The notes beneath the pieces were generated by a model. The model worked only from the letters and a program-made list of their open reading frames with translations. It made no database searches and had not been told where the DNA came from. A DNA stretch of 35,663 nt from an uncultured Spirochaetales bacterium (GTDB lineage Bacteria > Spirochaetota > Spirochaetia > Sphaerochaetales > Sphaerochaetaceae): the NCBI GenBank assembly GCA_949295675.1, contig CASFMA010000058.1, forward strand, positions 1 to 35,663. Reading direction: 5' to 3'. The position numbers were made by a program, and so were the translations under genes. Below, one piece after another: positions 8,182 through 16,196 of this stretch; position 1 is the stretch's first letter; the number at the start of each line of letters is the position of its first letter.

Positions 8182-8890
8182 CTATCTTCTCCAGCTTCCC
8201 GGTGTCAGTATCAGCGATAGCCGCAGCCATATCGCCATAGGTGCCTGCGACTTCAGCAAGAAGAAGCTGCTGCGCTTCATAGAGGCCATTCTGTTCCTGG
8301 ACTTTCTTTATATTCTCAGCCTGCTTTTCTGTAAGCTGTATTCCCTTCTCTTTCAGGGATTCAATCTCGCCTACTGGATCCGCAAGTGCCTGAGCCAGAT
8401 CATGTACAGCACCGATTGCATCATCCCCGATTGCTACAGCCATATCAAGGACTGTTTTGATAGCCTCTGGCAATGTCTCTCGGCTTATCTTCCTTGTCGC
8501 TATAAGCATCTGCTCTACAGCAATGATCTCCTGATCAGTATATGTGGTGGTCTTCGAGAAAGCATCCGCAAGATCCAGAAGCTCTCCTGTCGACATACCG
8601 ATGACATTCTGTGTAGCACGAAGGGTAGCTTGAAATTTACGCTCTGCAAGCTCCTGGGCTGAATAGGCTGTAACGAGTTCAGCTCCAGCTCTTGCAACAA
8701 CACCGATTGCTTTGGCTACAACTCCAGCAGCTGTTGTAATGGCAGCGAACCCAGCAGCGACAGAAACAAATGATCTCCTTGTCTCCTCGCTTTCTTTCTG
8801 CAGTTGATCAAGCTTCTGCTTGATAGACTGAATACCCGCAACAGCCTGCTGAGTATTTGCTGAAATTTGGATTGCAATATTAGATGCCAT
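8162..8890 (-). pseudogene. Phage tail tape-measure protein, N-terminal remnant
   Basis: The 242-residue product starts MASNIAIQISANTQQAV and continues with a helical, Ala/Gln-rich region (VAGIQSIKQKLDQLQKE), a hydrophobic stretch (about 45-75) and the AxxxGVS-like tape-measure helices (LDLADAFSKTTTYTD, ALADPVGEIESLKEKGIQLT). The ending DTGKLEKIGSVW is the point where tape-measure proteins usually continue for several hundred residues; here a stop follows at 8162. The protein is therefore truncated and probably non-functional. It is preceded, in normal phage order, by a small membrane protein and a tail-assembly chaperone. The ATG at 8890 has a weak AAGG upstream. Confidence 0.72.
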
Positions 8891-8914
8891 TATCTGCCCT
8901 TGTCAGGCAGAATG

Positions 8915-9022
8915 TCAGAAAATAAAAATGAAAAGGAAGACAATCGGCCAAAAAAGGATACAGCCAATAATAAAGGCTATTCCTAATTTCCCACCAAATT
9001 CAAAATCATCTTTCCAACTCAT
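8915..9022 (-). CDS. 35-residue single-span membrane protein in the phage remnant
   Basis: An ATG at 9022 opens a 35-codon frame: a short charged N-terminus (MSWKDDFEFGGK) followed by one long hydrophobic segment up to the C-terminus, with Trp-Pro in the middle. The stretch is more AT-rich than its surroundings. No clear ribosome binding site is seen. It sits between the tail-assembly chaperone and the tape-measure gene. Its function is unknown, and it may be a relic. Confidence 0.4.
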   Translation of the reverse strand: MSWKDDFEFGGKLGIAFIIGCILFWPIVFLFIFIF

Positions 9023-9053
9023 AAGTTTATTTTAATCTGACTATTCTCTGCCG

Positions 9054-9641
9054 TCAAATCGTCACTTTTGGATGGTAGAACCTGTCAAGCGGCTCTAGGA
9101 TATCCACCACCTCTACAAGCCTTTCCGAATTCAATGCCCATGAGAGCCATAGGATATGCCCTTTCTCTTGTATCTCTGATAGAAGCCGATTGCGGAGAGT
9201 GCATCCTCATCAGAGATCTTGCTGACTATCTCAGATGCCCTTATCCACTCCCCGGTCTTCAGCTTTACCATCCTCTTCTCATCAAGCGTGTCATAATCAG
9301 CCGTGTAGCCTTCAGCAAGAAGAGCATACGCGGCCATTATCAGTTTTTTCAGAGTCAGACAGGACTGCGGCCTTCATGATCTCTGCCACGACCTTCCCGA
9401 CAAGCGGGTATGTGCCAGGAAGAGCCACGACCGTATCAGCCTTCACACCATCCTTCCAGCCCTCTATCTCCGAGGATGATATGGATGTCGTAAAGGCCTT
9501 GAAGACCTCTGTATCCTTAAGGTCCTTGTTGCCTCTGAAGACTGTCTCAACCTCCTCAGCTGTCGGCACATTGAATACGGCCGTCGCATCAACACCGAGG
9601 AAGGAAACACTGATTGTTCTATTTCTTGAAATCGTAATCAT
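9054..9641 (-). pseudogene. Siphophage tail-assembly chaperone (G/GT type), interrupted by two frame changes
   Basis: The first frame starts at the ATG 9641 behind AGGTGG and encodes about 109 residues (MITISRNRTISVSFLG..., with SISSSEIEGWKDGVK in the middle), ending at 9312. A second frame continues as IMAAYALLAEGYTADYDTL and stops at 9131; the two overlap at a run of six A (9344-9349 on the plus strand as T). A third frame picks up at about 9190 (ILWLSWALNSERLVEVVDIL) and ends at 9054. The position directly before a tape-measure gene and the overlap of frames fit phage lambda G/GT-like chaperones, which use programmed frameshifting. The second frame change more likely reflects decay. Confidence 0.5.
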
Positions 9642-9714
9642 ATCAACCACCTACCCCTGCAGGCTTTATCCCAAGCTCGCCTGTTTCCTGGAATTACAGC
9701 ACTCATAGCCAAAC

Positions 9715-9839
9715 TTATGGCTCAACAGCTGTGACAGCAACTTGCTTTCCACCAGTTATTGTGATGGTCAATGGTATCAAATATAATCAACCTGCGTTGC
9801 TGTATCAGTATCCTCACCTGTATCTATAGAGATCTGCTT
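9715..9839 (-). pseudogene. Fragments of a phage major tail protein C-terminus
   Basis: Two short frames join across an indel: ISIDTGEDTDTATQVDYI, then PLTITITGGKQVAVTAVEP ending in TAA at 9715. Read together they look like the last ~40 residues of a tail tube protein. It lies immediately upstream of the tail-assembly chaperone, the usual phage order. No start codon or longer frame remains upstream. Confidence 0.4.
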
Positions 9840-9889
9840 TTAAGAGTAGCATTCTTCTTTCACCTAACTGTCATCTCATTTGGATTTTC

Positions 9890-9918
9890 TTGACCGTATT
9901 TAACCAATGGTTTACTAT
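9890..9918 (+). promoter_or_regulatory. Promoter of the higB-higA pair
   Basis: TTGACC (9890-9895), a 17-nt spacer and TACTAT (9913-9918) lie upstream of an AGGA ribosome binding site (9925-9928) and the higB ATG at 9935. Confidence 0.55.
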
Positions 9919-9934
9919 ATCTGCAGGATAGTGG

Positions 9935-10216
9935 ATGATACAGACGTTCAAGGATAAGGAAACAGAGCAGGTCTATAGTGGTTTTGCCCAGAGAAGGCTG
10001 GCTCCTGACATAGCGAGACGTGCATTGCACAAGCTCATAGCGCTCAATGAGGCTGAATCCATCACTGATCTGCGCATTCCCCCTAGCAACAGGCTCGAAC
10101 AGCTGAAAGGCGACAGGAAAGGGCAATATTCGATAAGGATCAATATGCAATATCGGATCTGCTTTTCATGGAAGGACGGGAACGCATACGACGTCGAGAT
10201 CGTGGACTATCATTGA
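9935..10216 (+). CDS. higB: HigB-family toxin of a type II toxin-antitoxin system
   Basis: The 93-residue RelE-superfamily mRNA interferase of the HigB subgroup matches the family in length and layout: an N-terminal MIQTFKDKETEQVYSG, a helical middle (ARRALHKLIALNEAESI), DLRIPPSNRLEQLKGDRKGQYSIRI in two parts, then RICFSWKDGNAYDVEIVDYH, the standard HigB C-terminus. In the family such toxins cut mRNA on the ribosome and are neutralised by HigA encoded just downstream. The AGGA at 9925-9928 is a good ribosome binding site. The gene looks intact. It lies on the opposite strand from the phage remnant and beside it. Confidence 0.88.
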   Translation: MIQTFKDKETEQVYSGFAQRRLAPDIARRALHKLIALNEAESITDLRIPPSNRLEQLKGDRKGQYSIRINMQYRICFSWKDGNAYDVEIVDYH

Positions 10217-10228
10217 GGAAGAGAGGAT

Positions 10229-10532
10229 ATGAAAGACACATACAAGATAGATCTTGGGACATTTGGCGATTATCTCAACGAGGAATGGATGGAACCGGCT
10301 TCATCTCTCTGCATACAGGCTATCCAAAGACCTTGGCATATCTGCGACCGCACTCGGTAAGATACTCAAGGGAAAGAACCGGATGAGCGACGAAGTGTGT
10401 TGGAAGCTTGCAAGGTATTTCGGAACGAGCCCGAACTTCTTCCTCAAGGTGCAAGCCGAATTCTCCAGAAGGAACAAGGAAGCGGAGTTCCGTGCAGAAA
10501 CAGCGAATCTCCCTGTTTACAGGTGGACTTGA
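10229..10532 (+). pseudogene. higA: HigA antitoxin, frameshifted in the N-terminal third
   Basis: A GAGAGG ribosome binding site precedes an ATG at 10229, 12 bases after higB. That frame reads MKDTYKIDLGTFGDYLNEEW and hits TAA at 10358-10360. From about 10305 the +1 frame carries the rest of a HigA: LSAYRLSKDLGISATALGKI, the xre helix-turn-helix, then RYFGTSPNFFLKVQAEF, ending at 10532. Adding one CT unit to the CTCTCT at 10305-10310 restores a single ~100-residue frame, so loss of one dinucleotide is the simplest cause. A shorter product could start at an ATG at 10254 in the intact frame, but its first ~18 residues would be abnormal. Whether antitoxin activity remains cannot be read from sequence. 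Confidence 0.78.
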
Positions 10533-11088
10533 TGTACACTTCACATAATAACATCCACAATGCACTTTGAATAATTGATATCGCCGTTCTCATCTGCATT
10601 TTGGCGAGGTCGATATCGCATCTTAAATCTTTGGATGCGGCTATCGGTCACGGAGCAACAGGATTCCATCATAACTCATATTGCATCATGAACCACAGCT
10701 CAAAGCCGCTCCTGTTTGCTGTCAAGATACCTGAATATGAATACAGATTCTTGGCTAATTGAGCCAACGCCATAGACAGTCGCTTATTCATATCTTTTCC
10801 AGAGACATCGCAGCATGTATTCTTCTTATTGCCCACATCTGAAAAACTCCGAGGACAAACGGATGCTTTATATCTTTCCAAACCTAAGATTAGCAGACAT
10901 TCCTGTTCTGCATGAATACCGGACAAGAAGATAACCCCAAAGGGAATCCCTCGGATGCACTCTTATGCACATCTGAGGGATCATTGCAAATAATCATCAT
11001 AGCTGACCAATAACCATAGCCGGTTGCTTACAAGGCAAGATCACATGGAGACATGCCATATAGCAGAGACACTCGCCTACAGCAATGA
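10533..11088. other. 556-base stretch without a supportable gene
   Basis: Between the higA end and ridA I find no frame that looks like a real gene. An 85-codon minus-strand frame at 10669-10926 has no ribosome binding site and no recognisable motif. A strong hairpin lies at 10946-10981. The stretch is the right-hand flank of the accessory patch and probably holds decayed sequence. Confidence 0.5.
10946..10981. terminator. Long hairpin downstream of ridA
   Basis: ATCCCTCGGATG and CATCTGAGGGAT form a 12-bp stem (one G-U pair) around a 12-nt loop. It lies about 110 bases past the ridA stop on the minus strand. No U tract follows, so it may be a rho-type or bidirectional terminator, or an RNA-stabilising hairpin. 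Confidence 0.4.
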
Positions 11089-11472
11089 TCAGGCAAGCGC
11101 TATGACCTCAATCTCAACCTGTACATCCTTCGGAAGCTTCTGCACGGCTACTGCCGAACGGGCAGGAAGGACAGGAGCTGAAGCGAAAGCCTCTGCATAG
11201 ACTTCATTGACAGCTGCAAAATCATCCATGTTCTTCAGGAATACAGTTGCCTTGACAACCTTCGTGATATCAGAGCCCGCGGCACTGAGGACTGCATTGA
11301 TGTTCCTGAATACCTGCTTTGCCTGATCTGCGGCATTTCCTTCCACGATGCTCCCTGTTGAAGGATCTATAGGGATCTGGCCTGATGCGAATATCATCCC
11401 ATTGACCTTTACAGCCTGGCTGTATGGTCCTATAGCAGCAGGGGCTGCCTTTGTCTCGATTCTCTCAATCAT
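11089..11472 (-). CDS. ridA: RidA-family enamine/imine deaminase
   Basis: This 127-residue YjgF/YER057c/UK114 family protein is a cytoplasmic trimer that hydrolyses reactive 2-aminoacrylate and other enamines released by PLP enzymes. Typical features are AAPAAIGPYSQAVKVNG, FASGQIPIDPSTG, the active-site Arg105 in PARSAVAV and Glu120 in VQVEIEVIA. Length is standard. Its start overlaps the HAD phosphatase stop by four bases (ATGA), so it is the last gene of the operon. The same operon encodes a PLP aminotransferase, and DpaL nearby makes 2-aminoacrylate, so the context fits the known role. Confidence 0.95.
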   Translation of the reverse strand: MIERIETKAAPAAIGPYSQAVKVNGMIFASGQIPIDPSTGSIVEGNAADQAKQVFRNINAVLSAAGSDITKVVKATVFLKNMDDFAAVNEVYAEAFASAPVLPARSAVAVQKLPKDVQVEIEVIALA

Positions 11473-12128
11473 ATTTCTCCTCCGTTTATAGACTGGACAT
11501 ATCCATAGATTCCGTCAGTATCATCAGCATACGGGATATCACCGGCATCAGAGCAGGAAGAGAAGCCAAAGCCATACCGAACTGCAAGGAAAGGCGTCCC
11601 GGCATCTTCCGCGCCTTTCAGGTCATTGAGGGTATCGCCAACCATAAGCACTTCATCGCTTCCTATTCCAAAATCCGATATACACAGCCGTATGATATCA
11701 CCTTTAGTGCGGTTCTCCGCTTCATTGGAACCATGGATTGAGTCAAACAAGCCATCCACTCCAAGGTTCTGAAGGCAAAGATGCACAAGCTCCTCACCCT
11801 TGAAAGTCGCAACGCCTGTCCTGATGCCAAGAGCCCTCAGCTTCAGGAGAAGCTCCTTCATCCCGGGATACAGGCTCATCATGCGGTATCCCCTTTCAAG
11901 ATACTCCTTCCTGTATATCCTCAATGCGTCATCAATCAATGCAGGATCAAGATCGAACGCAATCCTGAAACAGTCCCTCAGCGGCGGACCGACAAATTTC
12001 CGAAGGTCGCTTTCCCCATACTCCTTGGCATCACCTAAGGCTCTTACCGTATATAAGGCTGTATGGAATATACCCTCGGATGAATCAGCAAGCGTCCCAT
12101 CGAAATCAAAGACCACACCCTTAATCAT
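11469..12128 (-). CDS. HAD-superfamily phosphatase, phosphoglycolate-phosphatase-like
   Basis: This is a 219-residue HAD hydrolase with an alpha-helical cap. Motif I is VVFDFDGTLADS (nucleophile Asp8, acid/base Asp10), motif II lies in RTGVATFKGEE, motif III is a Lys in the EAENRTKGD segment, and motif IV is VGDTLNDLKGAEDAG. The start is placed at ATG 12128 (MIKGVVFDF), because an upstream in-frame start at 12152 lies inside the preceding gene and adds non-homologous residues. The start overlaps the inositol-phosphatase-family stop by eight bases, and the stop overlaps ridA. The substrate is not determined; phosphoglycolate or a nucleotide/sugar phosphate are the usual ones. Confidence 0.85.
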   Translation of the reverse strand: MIKGVVFDFDGTLADSSEGIFHTALYTVRALGDAKEYGESDLRKFVGPPLRDCFRIAFDLDPALIDDALRIYRKEYLERGYRMMSLYPGMKELLLKLRALGIRTGVATFKGEELVHLCLQNLGVDGLFDSIHGSNEAENRTKGDIIRLCISDFGIGSDEVLMVGDTLNDLKGAEDAGTPFLAVRYGFGFSSCSDAGDIPYADDTDGIYGYVQSINGGEI

Positions 12129-12894
12129 CCAGCAGCTCCAGCACGCGTTCATGCACAGCCGATGATGTTGCGACTATATCCATGGAGGATTCATCATCAG
12201 AAAGAAGCGTGATCCTTCCGCCAGCCTCCCTTACTATCATGATGCCCGCGGCACAGTCATATATATGAAGGCCAAGCTCATAGTAGGAAGTACAGCGGCC
12301 ACAGGCGACATAGCATAAAGACAGAGCAGCAGACCCGATTGACCGCATGTCAGAGAAAAGCTCATAGAACCGCCTCATCTGCACCATATATCCATCCATG
12401 CGAAGATGGTTCCTGTGAGGAGGGACAAGAAGCGCAAGCGTCTCAGACACGTCTTCCCTCTCATCGGTGTGGATCGGTGAGCCATTGAGGAAAGCACCTT
12501 CTCCGCGGATCGCGGAAAAGACCTCGCTCTGCCTGGGAACAGCAACGATACCGAATGCAATGCCATCTTCGTCCTCATATGCGATCGAGATCGTATAGCA
12601 TGGGAACGATGACATGAAATCAACAGTCCCGTCTATAGGATCTATTATCCAGCGCCTAGAATGGCCGGAGACCCCTCCATACTCTTCACCAAGAATCTGG
12701 TCATCTGGGAACTCTTCCGATATTATTGACCTGATGAGCTTCTCAGACATGCTGTCTGCCGCTGTGACATAGTCATTGCATCCCTTGAAGCTCACATCAG
12801 ACCTGAGGCCCTCATGCGAAAGGAGAAAAGAGGAAGCCTCATCTGCAGCCCTGCGTGCAGCTTCAAATCTCCTATGCAGCTCTTTCCTGTCCAT
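12121..12894 (-). CDS. Inositol monophosphatase-family phosphatase
   Basis: This 257-residue Mg/Li-sensitive sugar phosphatase carries the family metal sites: GEEYGG (69-74), WIIDPIDGTVDF (with DPIDGT at 85-90) and the C-terminal YDCAAGIMIVREAGG signature. The start is set at ATG 12894 (MDRKELHRRF), two bases after the stop of the acidic-repeat gene and behind AGGGGA. A longer frame reaches into that gene and is not supported. Members act on inositol phosphate, NADP(H), 3'-phosphoadenosine phosphates or fructose 1,6-bisphosphate; the sequence does not decide between them. The following HAD phosphatase is translationally coupled. Confidence 0.88.
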   Translation of the reverse strand: MDRKELHRRFEAARRAADEASSFLLSHEGLRSDVSFKGCNDYVTAADSMSEKLIRSIISEEFPDDQILGEEYGGVSGHSRRWIIDPIDGTVDFMSSFPCYTISIAYEDEDGIAFGIVAVPRQSEVFSAIRGEGAFLNGSPIHTDEREDVSETLALLVPPHRNHLRMDGYMVQMRRFYELFSDMRSIGSAALSLCYVACGRCTSYYELGLHIYDCAAGIMIVREAGGRITLLSDDESSMDIVATSSAVHERVLELLDD

Positions 12895-12896
12895 GC

Positions 12897-15800
12897 TCAC
12901 TTTCCCCTTGCTATAAGCTGTTCTCCGACTATGCGGCATATCTTCCAGTTCGAAGGAGAGAAGGAGGATGGCGTAATCTTCCTCTCCTCTGCTGAAAGCA
13001 GGATGAAATCATCATCGAAAGAGAGGACGAGAGCATTCCATGAGCCTGCATGGCGGGAATACATCACAGCACCGGCATTGTTCAGGATCTCCTCCCTGCG
13101 AATATCGTCCATGACGACTTTAGGAGTGGCTATGAGTATGGAAAGGGAATAATCGAAGATCGAGAACATCTTGTCCTTCCCATCTTCTTTCTGCCTGTTC
13201 CAGCTTCTTCTTATGACATCCTCAAGATATGACTGCATATCAGGGCCAGATGAACGTATGAAGTCAACAAACGTACTCTTTGCCCCGACTTTCGCTGCAA
13301 TATCCTTAAGCACGCCAGAAAGATCAGAGAAATCATCTGCAGCAGTGCCGTCCCCATTGCCGACCATCACGAAAACAGAGCCTTCCCCGCTCCCATCATC
13401 TGAACGCTTGATGACCCCACGGTCAACCATATCTGAAACATTATCCGCATCAGTATGCTCTGAAACGGTATCATCAGCATCTTCTCCGCCATCTGATGAG
13501 ACATCTGCCATGGCAGCTCTTTCAGGTTCGGCATCAGGAGTTTCCGAAGCAGCCTCAGGGCTGCATGCAGCTTCCTCAGCATCTTCCGATCCATGCTCAA
13601 TATCGCTATCAGGAATCATGCTGCCATCTTCAAAGATGGTCTCTGAGGACTCCTCTATACCTTCGTCAATATCGGAATCAGCTGCAGCGCTCTCTTCTGC
13701 ATCGTCAAGGGAAGATTCAGGGCTGCAAACGGCTTCCTCTGCATCTTCCGGTCCCTGCTCAATATCGCTATCAGGAATCATGCTGCCATCTTCACTGATG
13801 GTCTCTGATGACTCCTCTATACCTTCATCAATACCGGAATCAGCTGCAGCGCTCTCTTCTGTATCGTCAAGGGAAGATTCAGGGCTGCATGCAGCTTCCT
13901 CAGTATCTTCCGGTCCCTGCTCAATATCACTGCCATCTTCGCTGATAGCCTCTGGATTCTCCTCAGCCTCATGATCATCATCTGCAGCATCGCAAGACAC
14001 TGAATCGGCAGAGGATTCTTCACATCCAATAGAAGAGGCTTGGGTATCATCAGGATACTCTTCATCTTCAGAGGTTTCATCGCTTTCATAAATCGCAGTT
14101 GGAACGTAATCATCAGAAGAAGATTCCTGATCCATAGGTTCATGCACTGATTCAGGAGCAGCTGACCAGTCTGGAGCCTCTTCTTCATGTCGGGCTTCCT
14201 GCTCCTTTATGTAAGCAGTCGCGAAATCAGAAGCTTCAGACTCTTCCTCCTCATACTCAGCTTCCTCCTCCTGGCTTACCTCTTCTGTCTCCAATTCAGA
14301 TTCTGTCTCCTCTTCCGGGTTATCGAAGAGCCCCTCGAAGAGGTCAGCCTGATCACTGTCGTAAGGGCTTTCCTTCTGATAGAGATCTTCCTTCTCTACC
14401 TCATCATAGAGCTCTTCATCCTCTATCTCATCCTCATCATCAGGAGGCAGCACATCGCCTTCCTCATAGCTGTAGTCGTCATCATCCAGCTCTTTCTCGT
14501 ACTCATCAGCTTCTGCATCGCTTTCCTCATCTTTCTTTATGAGCTCGCTTGTAAGCTCATACTTATCCTGAAGCCTCCTGATCTCCTCCTCGCTGGGAGA
14601 GACCTGATGGTACTCAGGAAGTGGAGATTCATCCAGGGCCTTCTCCTTCTCAGCGATGGCCTTCGCCTTCTCGTCATCATCCTCCCTGTCATACTCATAC
14701 TCGTCTGAGATCTCATCATCGACATCATCGACAACTTCCTTGTCATCGATATCATCCTCATCAAGGTAATCAAGTATCTCAGTCTTCTCAGGAAACTCCA
14801 GCGAACCGAATATGGTACGGTGGAACTCTTCCCTTCCTTCTGGGGAATTCGCTGCCTTTATAAGATAGTAGACAGATGATGAGAACACGCCATCGCTGAC
14901 AAGCTCAAGCGGATCAGAGCTGTCAGGATCGAGTATCAGCAGCTTATGCCCGTCCTGAGGCTTCACATGCTTGTCCTCTTCATGCTGGTGCACCCTTGAT
15001 TCATAAAAGGCAGGATTCTCTACAGCATTGACCTCCGTGACCGATGAAAGTATCGAGATATCAACCTTGTTTCCATCGAATGAATAAACGCCAACCGTAT
15101 CAGTCTCAGAGAAAAGCAGCCTGCATGCAGCAGCTGCTGCCGCACTGTCACGAAGATAAAGTCCGGCATTAAGTGCCAAGATGCGCTGGCCATATGAAAG
15201 TATATGGGACTGGACAAATGAGAAATACATCGAGCCGAACCTGACAAATGGAAAGACAGTTGCCGGCCAGAGTCCTTTCCTCAGGTATTCGCTGATATCC
15301 AAAGAGCCGATAGGCCTTGAAAGCGACTGATAGACATCGCTTGGAAGATCAGCCGCGAACTCCGGACGGAACAAGTCAAAATCATCACGCCTGCCCTGCA
15401 GGTCACGGACACGCATCTCCCACTTGTTCTCACGGACTATCTCATCGCGGATATCATCATCAGAACGGCCGGAATCGCCTTCCTCTGCCCTTTTCCTGGC
15501 CATAAGCAGAAGCATCTCGGCCTTGTAGACAGAAAAATCCTCAGAAAGCTTATCGATGCCTTCAAGCCCATATACAGCGATCTTCTCTATCCCGGAAACA
15601 AGCGTCCTCAGATCTGTCCCGAACTTCTCCTTTATGATCTTCTCATCATCAAAGGCATAGCCATACCAAAGGCATGCGTATTTCTCTATAGACCCGTGGC
15701 TCTCTTCTGGCGGGAAGAACTGTGCTGTGAGGACCGCACGATAGCTCTCAGCGTTCTCTTCAGAGACAAGGCCGCTCCTGACAGCATAGACAGTATAGCT

Positions 15801-16178
15801 TTCTATATATCTCAGGAGCCTCTTGACTGTATCCTCAGCAAGCGACAGCACCCTGTTCCAGTCCTTCTGCTTTATATCGCGGTTGGTAGAAGCTGGATAG
15901 GAGGTATCGTAGAGCGTTGACTGGAGGATAGACTGAAGCAGGACAGGAAGGAGATGGGCATACAACCCCTGGAATTCGTCCCGGTTCTTCGTCCGTGATA
16001 TGCGCCTCTCTTCCCAGGCTGCCATCTTAAGCATCTCAAGAGGATGATAAGGCCTCATCGTCTTCGCGATATTCTTCATATCCAGCCCCAGATAGTTCAG
16101 GGCTTCCTGCATGTTCTTCTCAGCTTTCTCCCTGGACATCGCAGCAAGGGATGAAAAGTCGGCAAACAATGAGTCCAC
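12897..16178 (-). CDS. 1093-residue acidic repeat protein of unknown function
   Basis: I do not recognise the family. Three parts are visible. Residues 1-470 are a mixed, folded-looking region that starts helical (MSREKAEKNMQEALNYLG) and has a hydrophobic patch (WPATVFPFVRFGSMYFSFV). Residues 470-930 are an extremely acidic, low-complexity region (mostly Asp, Glu and Ser), including two and a half 54-residue tandem repeats. Residues 930-1093 form a second folded-looking domain (VFVMVGNGDG, SIFDYSLSILIATPKVVMDD, ALVLSFDDDFILLSAEE). There is no signal peptide or membrane span, so it is probably cytoplasmic. The start is GTG at 16178 behind a strong AAGGAG. It lies between a PLP aminotransferase gene (18 bp upstream) and the inositol-phosphatase-family gene (2 bp downstream), so it is cotranscribed with metabolic enzymes. 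Confidence 0.85.
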   Translation of the reverse strand: MDSLFADFSSLAAMSREKAEKNMQEALNYLGLDMKNIAKTMRPYHPLEMLKMAAWEERRISRTKNRDEFQGLYAHLLPVLLQSILQSTLYDTSYPASTNRDIKQKDWNRVLSLAEDTVKRLLRYIESYTVYAVRSGLVSEENAESYRAVLTAQFFPPEESHGSIEKYACLWYGYAFDDEKIIKEKFGTDLRTLVSGIEKIAVYGLEGIDKLSEDFSVYKAEMLLLMARKRAEEGDSGRSDDDIRDEIVRENKWEMRVRDLQGRRDDFDLFRPEFAADLPSDVYQSLSRPIGSLDISEYLRKGLWPATVFPFVRFGSMYFSFVQSHILSYGQRILALNAGLYLRDSAAAAAACRLLFSETDTVGVYSFDGNKVDISILSSVTEVNAVENPAFYESRVHQHEEDKHVKPQDGHKLLILDPDSSDPLELVSDGVFSSSVYYLIKAANSPEGREEFHRTIFGSLEFPEKTEILDYLDEDDIDDKEVVDDVDDEISDEYEYDREDDDEKAKAIAEKEKALDESPLPEYHQVSPSEEEIRRLQDKYELTSELIKKDEESDAEADEYEKELDDDDYSYEEGDVLPPDDEDEIEDEELYDEVEKEDLYQKESPYDSDQADLFEGLFDNPEEETESELETEEVSQEEEAEYEEEESEASDFATAYIKEQEARHEEEAPDWSAAPESVHEPMDQESSSDDYVPTAIYESDETSEDEEYPDDTQASSIGCEESSADSVSCDAADDDHEAEENPEAISEDGSDIEQGPEDTEEAACSPESSLDDTEESAAADSGIDEGIEESSETISEDGSMIPDSDIEQGPEDAEEAVCSPESSLDDAEESAAADSDIDEGIEESSETIFEDGSMIPDSDIEHGSEDAEEAACSPEAASETPDAEPERAAMADVSSDGGEDADDTVSEHTDADNVSDMVDRGVIKRSDDGSGEGSVFVMVGNGDGTAADDFSDLSGVLKDIAAKVGAKSTFVDFIRSSGPDMQSYLEDVIRRSWNRQKEDGKDKMFSIFDYSLSILIATPKVVMDDIRREEILNNAGAVMYSRHAGSWNALVLSFDDDFILLSAEERKITPSSFSPSNWKICRIVGEQLIARGK
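13545..13943 (-). repeat. 162-bp tandem repeats within the acidic protein gene
   Basis: Two full and one partial copy of a 162-bp unit encode 54-residue repeats with DIEQGPED near the start, then CSPESSLDD, SAAADS and DEGIEESSET. The copies begin at residues ~751, 805 and 859. Copies differ at few positions, which points to recent duplication and possible copy-number variation between strains. Confidence 0.85.
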
Positions 16179-16196
16179 GGCGCACTCCTTGTAATT

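Noticed and set aside
10569-10620. Imperfect inverted repeat around GATATCGCC
   Set aside because: The arms match only in part and there is no gene context to support a function.
10669-10926. 85-codon minus-strand frame downstream of ridA
   Set aside because: No ribosome binding site, no known motif and unconvincing composition; probably chance in a decayed stretch.
12121-12152. Longer start for the HAD phosphatase
   Set aside because: The extra residues overlap the preceding gene, and the canonical FDFDGTL start fits ATG 12128.
13171-14188. Long plus- and minus-strand frames rich in Ser/Pro or Leu
   Set aside because: They mirror the acidic low-complexity region of the 1093-residue protein and have no start signals or recognisable domains.
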